Source: an uncultured Actinomyces sp. | Lineage (GTDB): Bacteria > Actinomycetota > Actinomycetes > Actinomycetales > Actinomycetaceae | NCBI GenBank assembly: GCA_900556405.1 | Contig: USPB01000076.1 | Coordinates: 1-9,213 of the forward strand | DNA length: 9,213 nucleotides | Direction: 5' to 3' | Shown here: piece after piece, positions 1 to 5,368 of the stretch | Layout: each line of letters starts with the position of its first letter | Position numbering within the stretch: the stretch's first letter is position 1 | Notes under the pieces: generated by a model | Seen by the model: the letters and a program-made list of their open reading frames with translations, nothing else | Told to the model about the DNA's origin: nothing | The model's database searches: none | Translations under genes and position numbers: made by a program

Positions 1-20
1 TTCGAGTCCCTTCGGGCGCG
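1..20 (+). tRNA. 3' end of a tRNA, probably tRNA-Arg (partial)
   Basis: The first bases read as the end of a tRNA. TTCGAGT (1-7) is a canonical T-loop, CCCTT (8-12) is the 3' strand of the T stem, CGGGCGC (13-19) is the 3' acceptor strand, and G20 is the discriminator. CCA is not encoded, as is usual in Actinobacteria. The T-stem plus acceptor string closely resembles actinobacterial tRNA-Arg genes that begin GCGCCCG. The anticodon lies outside the window, so the isotype is inferred from memory of that acceptor sequence. A hairpin terminator follows at 71-95. Confidence 0.7.
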
Positions 21-70
21 CAGCGGCCCCCCTCGGTGCGATCCACCGGTGGGGGTTCTGCATTTCTGCC

Positions 71-95
71 AAGCACTCCTTCGGGAGTGCTTTTT
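71..95 (+). terminator. Rho-independent terminator of the tRNA gene
   Basis: A perfect 9-bp stem, AAGCACTCC (71-79) with GGAGTGCTT (84-92), is closed by a TTCG tetraloop (80-83). A T-run (91-95) follows on the plus strand. The minus strand lacks a T-run, so this terminator serves the tRNA transcript entering from the left. It lies about 50 nt after the tRNA 3' end, and nothing coding is seen between them. Confidence 0.85.
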
Positions 96-145
96 CATGC
101 CCATCCGCTCGTGGTGGTCCCAGCAAGTCGGTTCCCTGTTCGATC

Positions 146-391
146 TGAGATGACGTCCGCCCAGCAGCGGGCGTACCTGAGTGGTGGTGCGACAGAACTC
201 GCCCAGCACGCTCCGTTCCGCAGCTGTTCCGCGAAAAACTTCGCCCAGCGCAGCCCCTCCTGCGGTGTTTTCGCGAAAAAGTTCGCCCAGCACGCCATAA
301 ATCGCTAATTTTGGGCCATTTTGAGCACGCAGGGCGAACTTTTTCGCGCTCACGCCCACCATCAGACCACGCAGGGCGAACTTTTTCGCGC
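146..391. repeat. Array of six 23-bp units at 42-bp spacing, with an inversion
   Basis: Four units lie in one orientation, starting at 146, 188, 230 and 272, exactly 42 bp apart. Their shared core CGCCCAGC sits at 158, 200, 242 and 284. Two units in the opposite orientation start at 326 and 368, again 42 bp apart, and are identical over 24 bp (326-349 and 368-391). The best forward units (230, 272) read CGCGAAAAA(C/G)TTCGCCCAGC. The inverted ones contain the exact complement of CGCGAAAAAGTTCGCCC. The symmetry axis is near 310, in an AT-richer stretch. Units at 146 and 188 are degenerate, so similarity falls off leftward from the centre. Each good unit is itself a small inverted repeat, GCGAA-N4-TTCGC. 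The 19-nt segments between cores differ, with only traces of similarity. No protein gene is convincing here. The function is unknown. Confidence 0.8.
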
Positions 392-665
392 ACAGGGCGC
401 AGCCACGTGGCGACGATGCAACCAGTGGCACCTCTGCGGCCACTGGCACAGGCCAGCATGAAACCACCATCACCACTGCAGCCGAAATACGCGCCAAAAA
501 CAACCGTTTCTCACCCGCAAAGGCGACACCGGTTTCAGTCCGACAATGCGTTGCACTAGATGCAGAACCGATGCACCGGTTAGCACAGCAGTGCATTAGC
601 AACTAGGCAGTGCGCCACCCTATGTAGTGACCCCTGAGCAACAGGCTCAATCACGGAACAGGGAA
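392..665. other. Non-coding stretch of lower GC than its surroundings
   Basis: No reading frame here looks like a gene. It is noticeably richer in A and C on the plus strand than the rest of the window. The only structure seen is an 8-bp hairpin, CCAGTGGC (422-429) with GCCACTGG (439-446) and a 9-nt loop, without a T-run on either side. A short TGAGC/GCTCA pair lies near 636-650. No promoter with both elements was found. Confidence 0.5.
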
Positions 666-790
666 CTCTCAATTCCGCATGCAATTCCCACTCAGCCCAA
701 CCCCACAACAACGCAGGATCCGCAGAATTCCAACGATCACACTTCAAACCATGAAACACATCCGAGGGAATTGCATGCGAAATTGATGAG
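666..790. repeat. Long inverted repeat, about 24-bp arms around a 76-bp centre
   Basis: The arm at 671-689 pairs with 766-784 at 18 of 19 positions, including a perfect 14-bp block (676-689 with 766-779) that contains GCATGC. Allowing one single-base gap, the arms extend to 666-689 and 766-790. The 76-bp centre (690-765) holds no gene. The layout resembles a small non-autonomous element (MITE-like) or a large cruciform. No flanking target duplication was recognised, so the mobile-element reading is only a possibility. Confidence 0.6.
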
Positions 791-897
791 GCGGCGGCGG
801 GGCCTGGCCGAGCACACCAGAACCACAAGCGCCGCCGGTGTGGAGGGCGCCGGAGGGACCTGCCGCAGTGCCGGTGGGCGGCGGCAGGGCCTGGCCG
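790..897 (+). repeat. Pair of 21-bp direct repeats, 87 bp apart
   Basis: Positions 790-810 and 877-897 match at 20 of 21 bases. Both read GGCGGCGGC(G/A)GGGCCTGGCC followed by G. The first copy begins exactly where the inverted repeat at 666-790 ends. The second lies in the left arm of the foldback at 829-1012. Low sequence complexity (GGC runs) makes chance similarity possible, but the GGGCCTGGCCG tail is not simple repeat sequence. Confidence 0.55.
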
Positions 898-1012
898 GGC
901 TTCGAGACGACGCGCCGAGCAAAGCTCGCGGCGCGGACGGCTCGCGGGCGGGCCGCCGCCCACCGGCACACACAACGGCCGGGCCATCCGGCGCCCGGAA
1001 CACCCGCGGCGC
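829..1012. repeat. Concentric GC-rich foldback centred near 920
   Basis: Several nested inverted pairs share nearly the same centre: 829-840 with 1001-1012 (11 of 12), 845-854 with 987-996 (10 of 10), and 869-885 with 952-968 (17 of 17). An inner hairpin pairs CGCGCCGAGC (911-920) with 924-935, with a 2-nt bulge. Together they form an imperfect palindrome of about 184 bp. It lies just downstream of the asd terminator, so read-through asd RNA could fold into it. Open frames over this stretch (for example minus-strand 580-1062 and plus-strand 627-1196) are Arg/Ala/Pro-rich artefacts of GC content and have no recognisable domain. Confidence 0.6.
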
Positions 1013-1025
1013 CACAAGCAACACA

Positions 1026-1059
1026 AACGCGCGGCAGCCCGCCAGGGCCGCCGCGCGTT
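1026..1059 (-). terminator. Probable terminator of asd
   Basis: A perfect 10-bp GC-rich stem pairs AACGCGCGGC (1026-1035) with GCCGCGCGTT (1050-1059). A 14-nt inner segment can pair further (GCCC/GGGC). On the minus strand the hairpin is followed by TTTGTGTT, a weak T-rich tract. It begins 20 nt after the asd stop codon. The broken T-run lowers certainty that it acts alone. Confidence 0.65.
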
Positions 1060-1078
1060 CACGCAGTCAGTGGAGCAC

Positions 1079-2125
1079 TCAGCGCAGGCGAGCAGCCACC
1101 ACCTCGGCGACCTGGACCGCGTTCAGGGCAGCGCCCTTGCGCAGGTTGTCGCCGGAGACGACCAGGACGAGGCCACGCTTGCCGTCAACAGCCTGATCCT
1201 GGCGGATACGGCCCACGAGGACCTCGTCGCGGCCGGCGGCCTCGAGCGGGGTCGGGACGTCGACGACGCGCACGCCGGGAGCGTCGGCCAGCAGGGCGCG
1301 TGCCTGGTCGGGCGTGATGTCGCCGGCGAACTCGGCGTGGATGGTGAGGGTGTGGCCCGTGTAGACGGGGACGCGCACGCAGGTGCCGGACACGGCGAGG
1401 TCCGGGGTGTGCAGGATGCGGCGCGACTCGTTGCGCAGCTTCTGCTCTTCGTCGGTCTCTTCGGATCCGTCGTCGACGATGGAGCCGGCGAGCGGCACGA
1501 CGTCGAAGGCGATGGGCGCGACATACACGCCGGGCTCGGGCAGGGTGACGGCGCGGCCATCGAGGGCGAGCCCCGCGAGGTCCTGCTTCACGCCGGCCTC
1601 GATCTGGCCGGTCAGCTCGGCGACGCCCGCGCGACCCGACCCGGAGACGGCCTGGTAGGAGGAGACGAAGAGGCGCTTGATGCCGCCGGCAGCCTCGACG
1701 AGGGGCTTCAGGACGGGCATGGCGGCCATGGTCGTGCAGTTGGGGTTCGCAATGATGCCCTTGGGGCGGTTGTCGACGTCGTCGGGGTTGACCTCGGAGA
1801 CGACGAGCGGAACCTCGGGGTCCTTGCGCCACGCGGAGGAGTTGTCGACGACGACCGCTCCGGCGGCCGCAAACTTGGGGGCATACTCGCGCGAGGCGGT
1901 GGCACCCGCAGAGAACACGGCAATGTCAATACCGGAGTAGTCGGCCGTCGCCACGTCCTCGACGACGATGTCCTGTCCCTTCCAGGGCAGGGTGGTGCCG
2001 GCGCTACGCGCGGACGAGAAGAAACGAATCGTCTCGACCGGGAACTGACGCTCCTCCAGCAGGGTGCGCATGACTCGGCCGACCTGGCCGGTGGCGCCGA
2101 CGACGGCGACATTGAAACCACTCAT
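1079..2125 (-). CDS. asd: Aspartate-semialdehyde dehydrogenase
   Basis: This 348-residue protein reduces aspartyl-4-phosphate to aspartate-4-semialdehyde with NADPH in the cytoplasm, the second step of the aspartate pathway to lysine, threonine, methionine and diaminopimelate. The N-terminal Rossmann motif GATGQVG lies at residues 10-16. The catalytic cysteine is Cys130 in NPNCTTM. SSYQAVSGSG (155-164) carries the active-site Gln, and VPVYTGHT (252-259) carries the catalytic His258. The length is normal for the bacterial family. The ATG start is supported by AAAGGAG (2132-2138) 6 nt upstream. The gene follows lysC after 143 nt and ends at a hairpin terminator (1026-1059). Nothing essential is missing. 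Identification is secure. Confidence 0.97.
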   Translation of the reverse strand: MSGFNVAVVGATGQVGRVMRTLLEERQFPVETIRFFSSARSAGTTLPWKGQDIVVEDVATADYSGIDIAVFSAGATASREYAPKFAAAGAVVVDNSSAWRKDPEVPLVVSEVNPDDVDNRPKGIIANPNCTTMAAMPVLKPLVEAAGGIKRLFVSSYQAVSGSGRAGVAELTGQIEAGVKQDLAGLALDGRAVTLPEPGVYVAPIAFDVVPLAGSIVDDGSEETDEEQKLRNESRRILHTPDLAVSGTCVRVPVYTGHTLTIHAEFAGDITPDQARALLADAPGVRVVDVPTPLEAAGRDEVLVGRIRQDQAVDGKRGLVLVVSGDNLRKGAALNAVQVAEVVAARLR

Positions 2126-2268
2126 GGTGTTCTCCTTTGTTGGTGCGCGCGCCCATACGACGGGGCGAACGCTGGGTGAAATCTATGGGGACGAGGCCGG
2201 GGCTCGTTCTCAGGTCCCCGGAACCGCGCGGAAATAACGGAACCGGCCCGGGCCTCGTCGATGAACGA
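2126..2268 (-). promoter_or_regulatory. lysC-asd intergenic region with an inverted repeat
   Basis: This 143-nt gap contains a 9-bp inverted repeat, GACGAGGCC (2190-2198) with GGCCTCGTC (2251-2259), extendable by 3 bp past a bulge. The short motif CGGAACC is repeated within the loop (2219-2225 and 2239-2245). No T-run follows on the minus strand, so it is not a standard terminator. It could be an mRNA-stabilising or attenuating hairpin. A -10-like TAGATT (2180-2185, minus strand) lacks a recognisable -35, so a separate asd promoter is possible but weak. The asd ribosome binding site is at 2132-2138. Confidence 0.4.
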
Positions 2269-2790
2269 TCAGCGGCCGGTGCCGCCGTAGACGACGGCTT
2301 CGGTTTCGGAGGCGTCGAGGCCGAAGGCGGTGTGGACGGCCTTCACGGCGCGGTCGAGGTCCTCGAGGCGGGTGACCACGGAAATACGGATCTCGGAGGT
2401 GGAGATCAGGTCGATGTTGATGCCCGCGTCGGACAGGGCGGAGAAGAGGCGCGCGGAGACGCCGGGGTTGGTGCGCATGCCGACGCCGACGAGGCTGAGC
2501 TTGCCGATGTTGGGGTTGTAGCGCAGCTCGTTGAAGCCGATTTCGTCGTGGTGGGCCTCGAGCGCGTCGAGGGCCTTCTGCGCGTCGCCTTCGGGCAGGG
2601 TGAAGGTGATGTTGGCCTTCGTGGGGTCGGAGATCGGCAGGTTCTGGACGATCATGTCGATGTTGGCGCCGACCTCGGCGACGACGGCGAAGACGCGGGC
2701 GGCGACGCCGGGGCTGTTCGGCACGTCGGTGACGGTGATCTTGTCCTGCGAGCGGTCGTGAGCGATACCGGAGATGACGGGCTTTTCCAT
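2269..2790 (-). CDS. lysC: Probable aspartokinase beta subunit (in-frame internal start)
   Basis: Several Gram-positive aspartokinases (C. glutamicum, B. subtilis) are alpha2beta2 enzymes whose small beta subunit is translated from an internal start in the same frame. Here Met266 (ATG, 2788-2790) begins MEKPVISGIAHDRS, which aligns without gaps to the C. glutamicum beta start MEEAVLTGVATDKS. An AGAGGA ribosome binding site (2798-2803) sits 7 nt upstream, inside the inter-domain linker. The product would be 173 residues of ACT regulatory domains, close to the 172 residues in C. glutamicum. The sequence shows the start and binding site. That a separate beta subunit is made is inferred from the family. 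Confidence 0.7.
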   Translation of the reverse strand: MEKPVISGIAHDRSQDKITVTDVPNSPGVAARVFAVVAEVGANIDMIVQNLPISDPTKANITFTLPEGDAQKALDALEAHHDEIGFNELRYNPNIGKLSLVGVGMRTNPGVSARLFSALSDAGINIDLISTSEIRISVVTRLEDLDRAVKAVHTAFGLDASETEAVVYGGTGR

Positions 2791-3585
2791 GGCGTTTTCC
2801 TCTGGGGACTTCAGGGCGGCGTCGGGCACGAGGCCCTTGAGCTCGGGGTTTGCGGGGGAGTCGGAGATCCAGGTGCCGTTCTTTTCGGAGAACGAGGAGC
2901 GCACGTGCAGGGGAACCCCGTAGCGGCGGGCGAATTCGACGGCGCGCAGGTGGAGGATCTTGGCGCCATGCGCGGCCATTTCCAGGGTTTCTTCCTGGGT
3001 GAGGGTGCGCAGGCGGTGGGCTTTGGGGACGATGCGCGGGTCGGCGGAGAAGAGGCCGTCGACGTCGGTGTAGATTTCGCACACGTCGGCGTGGAGGGCT
3101 GCGGCGAGGGCGACGGCGGTCGTGTCGGAGCCGCCGCGGCCGAGCGTGGTCACGTCGTCATCCTTGGAGATGCCCTGGAAGCCGGCGACGATAGCGACCT
3201 GGCCGTCCTTGACGGCGCGGGCGACGCGCTCGGGGACCATGCCGACGATCTGGGCGGCGCCGAAGTGGCTGTCCGTCTTGATGCCGGCCTGCGCGCCGGT
3301 GTAGGCGCGGGCTTCGACGCCGAGCTCGTTGACGGCCATCGCGAGGAGGGCCATGGAGATGCGTTCGCCGGCGGACAGGAGGATGTCCATTTCGCGCTCG
3401 GGCGGGTTGTCCGTGAGTGCTGCGGCCGAGTCGAGCAGGTCGTCCGTCGTGTCGCCCATCGCCGATACGACGACGACGACGCGGTGTCCCGCGTTGTGCG
3501 TGTCCACGATGCGCTGGGCGACGCGCTTCATGGCTTCGGTGTCGGCGACGGAAGAACCGCCGTACTTTTGCACGATCAGTGCCAC
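2269..3585 (-). CDS. lysC: Aspartokinase (aspartate kinase), alpha subunit
   Basis: It phosphorylates aspartate with ATP, the committed and normally feedback-controlled step of the aspartate pathway. A GTG start at 3585 is chosen because GAGG (3591-3594) lies 5 nt upstream and it places the family N-terminus directly (VALIVQKYGGSSV). An upstream ATG at 3639 would add 18 unrelated residues. The protein has 438 residues. KYGGSS (7-12) and GRGGSDTT (149-156) mark the kinase domain, with YTDVDGLFSADPR at 172-184. Two ACT-type regulatory regions fill about 266-438 and the end is VVYGGTGR. Compared with the 421-residue C. glutamicum enzyme, an extra linker of about 16 residues precedes Met266. The position equivalent to C. 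glutamicum Ser301 is Pro317, while the Thr311 equivalent (Thr327) is kept. asd follows downstream. Confidence 0.96.
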   Translation of the reverse strand: MALIVQKYGGSSVADTEAMKRVAQRIVDTHNAGHRVVVVVSAMGDTTDDLLDSAAALTDNPPEREMDILLSAGERISMALLAMAVNELGVEARAYTGAQAGIKTDSHFGAAQIVGMVPERVARAVKDGQVAIVAGFQGISKDDDVTTLGRGGSDTTAVALAAALHADVCEIYTDVDGLFSADPRIVPKAHRLRTLTQEETLEMAAHGAKILHLRAVEFARRYGVPLHVRSSFSEKNGTWISDSPANPELKGLVPDAALKSPEENAMEKPVISGIAHDRSQDKITVTDVPNSPGVAARVFAVVAEVGANIDMIVQNLPISDPTKANITFTLPEGDAQKALDALEAHHDEIGFNELRYNPNIGKLSLVGVGMRTNPGVSARLFSALSDAGINIDLISTSEIRISVVTRLEDLDRAVKAVHTAFGLDASETEAVVYGGTGR

Positions 3586-3601
3586 TTGAGCCTCATTTCT
3601 G

Positions 3602-3682
3602 TCGGTACGTGCCGATACGCACGTATTCGGGTGGCGCACGCCACCACAACAATCCTACGGCCCACCAGGCATCGCGCTGGAA
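3602..3682 (-). promoter_or_regulatory. Candidate lysC promoter and hairpin leader
   Basis: A -10-like TAGGAT lies on the minus strand at 3652-3657. The only -35 candidate is poor (TTCCAG at 3677-3682, 19-bp spacer). Transcription would begin near 3645. Exactly there is a near-perfect palindrome, GGTGGCG (3630-3636) with CGCCACC (3639-3645). A second hairpin pairs TACGTGC (3606-3612) with GCACGTA (3619-3625, 6-nt loop). A third possible pairing, TCGG (3602-3605) with CCGA (3612-3615), overlaps it and would be mutually exclusive. The lysC ribosome binding site follows within about 10 nt. These may be an operator, a leader structure, or both. It does not resemble the large lysine riboswitch. 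The rest of the gap (3683-3775) shows nothing recognisable. Confidence 0.4.
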
Positions 3683-3775
3683 ACGACCGGCATGTGGGCG
3701 CGGGTGACATGGGACGCGCGGGCGCGACCCAGGACACAGATGCGCGTGAGGCCCGGAATTGCAACGCTCCTGGTC

Positions 3776-3809
3776 AGCGCCCTCTCGGTCGCCCACGCAC
3801 GGGGGCGCT
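3776..3809 (-). terminator. Weak hairpin at the end of the kinase gene
   Basis: AGCGCCC (3776-3782) pairs with GGGCGCT (3803-3809), with a 20-nt loop, and the stem overlaps the stop codon of the sensor kinase (3809-3811). No T-run follows on the minus strand. It could slow or end the regulator/kinase transcript, but evidence for intrinsic termination is poor. Confidence 0.3.
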
Positions 3810-5368
3810 CAGGCGGCGGGCAATGTCACGTCGATGACGGTCCCCTTGTCGGCGTCCGCAAGGCGCACGGACCCGCCCATCGCTCGCGCCAGCGACTCGA
3901 CGATCGACATTCCCAGGCCCGAGGAGCCGTGCCCGTCGCGGGTACGCGAGGAGTCGCCGCGCACGAAACGATCGAAGACGCGGTCGCGGATCTCGGCGGG
4001 AATACCGGGACCGTCGTCGGCAACGCGGATCCTCACCATCGACGAGGCAGGGGCGTCCTTCGCGGGTTCCACCCCCTGGGGGGCACGGGAGAGAGAAACG
4101 GTGACGCGTGTGCCCGCAGGCGTGTGCACGCGGGCGTTCGCGAGCAGGTTCGTGAGGATCTGGCGCAGGGCGGCCTCGTCGCCGAGCACCTGAATGTCCG
4201 AGGCCTCGCCGAGCTCCCATGCGTGGTCGGGGGCGACCACGTGCGCGTCTGACAGGGCGTCCAGTATCAGCGGGATAACGTCGACATTGTCCCGTTTCAG
4301 CGCGCGGTTTCCATCCAGGCGAGCCAGCGTCAGCATCTCCTCCACGAGGGAGGCCATGCGCGCCCCCTCCGAGGAGATGCGCTCGAGCGCCTGGGTCCGG
4401 GAGGCCTCGTCAATGTCGCGGCGCGCGAGCTGCGCGTACCCCTGAACGGAGGCCAGCGGCGTGCGCAGCTCGTGGGAGGCGTCGGCGACGAACTGGCGTA
4501 ACTTCGCCTCGCTGCGGGCGCGACGTTCCATGCCGTCCTCGACCGCGTCGATCATCGAGTTGAGCGCGCCCGCGACGTCGGCGACCTCGACGGGGCCTGA
4601 AGTCGCTTCCTCGCCGACGCGCGTCAGGTCCTCGGCATCGTCAGCCAGGTCGCGGCTCGCAATGTCCGCGGCGGCCGCGCGCACAACCCCGAGCGGGCGC
4701 AGCTCGCGGCGCACCCACGCGCGCCCAGCGAACCACGCCGCAATCGCGACGACGAGGGACAGGCCGACCTCGACCGCAACAAGCATCAAGACCACGTCGT
4801 CGACGCTGTCCATCTGCACGCCAACGAGCACGGTCTTATCGCCCACGACCTGGGAGGTCACCCGGAACGCGCCCAGCTCTTTGAGACGCACGGTGCGCGG
4901 GGCGCCATCCGTCGGCACCGCGGCCAGGATCGCCAGTGCGGGCTCATTCAGGTAGGTCACCGAGAAGTTGGAGACGACCGCACCGGCCGCCTCGCCGTCC
5001 TCGCTCACGTACTGGAGGGTGCCCTCGGCGATGCCGGAACCACCAAACCCAGGCCCCTTGGGTCCGCCGGGGATGACAGGTCCACCGGGACGAGGCGCGC
5101 GCCCGCCCGACTGCGGGACCGCGCGACCGCCCTCGTCGGAGTCGTCGTCGGCATCGTCGTGCGCACCCACCCCATCATCTGGCGCGTCCTCAACGTCCAA
5201 GTGCTCGCCCGCGCGCTGCGAGAGACGATGCAGCTCGGAATCCATGTTGCCCAGCATCCAGGAGCGCATGACCAGCGTGGACGCGGCCACCATGACGATG
5301 AGGGCGAGCGCCACGCACGCGGCCAGCGCGCGCGAGAGACGCCCGGCCAAGGACGGCCGCCGCGTCAC
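3809..5368 (-). CDS. Sensor histidine kinase of a two-component system (PhoR/TcrY-like)
   Basis: This 519-residue membrane kinase is the partner of the adjacent response regulator. TM helices lie at about 15-35 and 192-215, bounding an extracytoplasmic sensor region (36-191). A HAMP linker follows (about 216-270). The dimerisation domain has SHELRTPL (298-305) with phospho-acceptor His299. The ATPase domain has the N box (NLLANARVHTP, 407-417), the G1 box DDGPGIP (451-457) and the G2 box GSSGLGMSIV (481-490). All key residues are present. The sensor region is unusual: an Asp/Glu-rich run at about 57-80 is followed by a Gly/Pro-rich run at 83-113. The start is GTG, overlapping the regulator's TGA by 4 nt, with GGGAG 5 nt upstream, so translation is coupled. 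The stimulus is unknown. Several actinobacterial kinases share this architecture, so no gene symbol is given. Confidence 0.93.
   Translation of the reverse strand: MTRRPSLAGRLSRALAACVALALIVMVAASTLVMRSWMLGNMDSELHRLSQRAGEHLDVEDAPDDGVGAHDDADDDSDEGGRAVPQSGGRAPRPGGPVIPGGPKGPGFGGSGIAEGTLQYVSEDGEAAGAVVSNFSVTYLNEPALAILAAVPTDGAPRTVRLKELGAFRVTSQVVGDKTVLVGVQMDSVDDVVLMLVAVEVGLSLVVAIAAWFAGRAWVRRELRPLGVVRAAAADIASRDLADDAEDLTRVGEEATSGPVEVADVAGALNSMIDAVEDGMERRARSEAKLRQFVADASHELRTPLASVQGYAQLARRDIDEASRTQALERISSEGARMASLVEEMLTLARLDGNRALKRDNVDVIPLILDALSDAHVVAPDHAWELGEASDIQVLGDEAALRQILTNLLANARVHTPAGTRVTVSLSRAPQGVEPAKDAPASSMVRIRVADDGPGIPAEIRDRVFDRFVRGDSSRTRDGHGSSGLGMSIVESLARAMGGSVRLADADKGTVIDVTLPAA

Noticed and set aside
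272..288. LexA (SOS) operator
   Set aside because: The unit contains CGAA-N3-GTTCG, shorter than the actinobacterial LexA consensus CGAAC-N4-GTTCG, and it sits next to no SOS gene.
95..298. A 67-residue minus-strand frame with a 14-residue periodicity (CWANFFAK, RWAKFFAE, CWASS, CWADV)
   Set aside because: The period follows from the 42-bp DNA repeat (42 is divisible by 3). No ribosome binding site precedes the ATG at 298, and differences between units fall at all codon positions and change residues freely. The inverted units encode related NFFA peptides on the opposite strand, which points to a DNA-level repeat.
146..391. CRISPR array
   Set aside because: Period is 42 bp with about 19-nt segments between 23-bp units, there are units in both orientations, similarity decays gradually, and no cas gene is present.
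580..1196. Overlapping open frames of 95-189 residues on both strands
   Set aside because: Compositions are Arg/Ala/Pro-rich as expected from GC-rich non-coding DNA, no domain is recognisable, the frames overlap one another and two repeat structures, and one runs into the end of asd.
1070..2179. A 369-residue plus-strand open frame
   Set aside because: It is the antisense shadow of asd, which is unmistakable on the minus strand.
3586..3639. ATG at 3639 as lysC start
   Set aside because: It would add 18 residues not found in the family, while GTG at 3585 has a well-placed GAGG and gives the standard N-terminus.
3586..3808. Lysine riboswitch upstream of lysC
   Set aside because: The predicted leader is only about 60 nt and has two simple hairpins; the large multi-helix lysine aptamer is not recognisable.
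2137..3837. A 566-residue plus-strand open frame
   Set aside because: It is antisense to lysC, with Gly/Asp/Val-rich composition typical of the complement of a GC-rich gene, and it has no domain. lysC on the other strand is certain.
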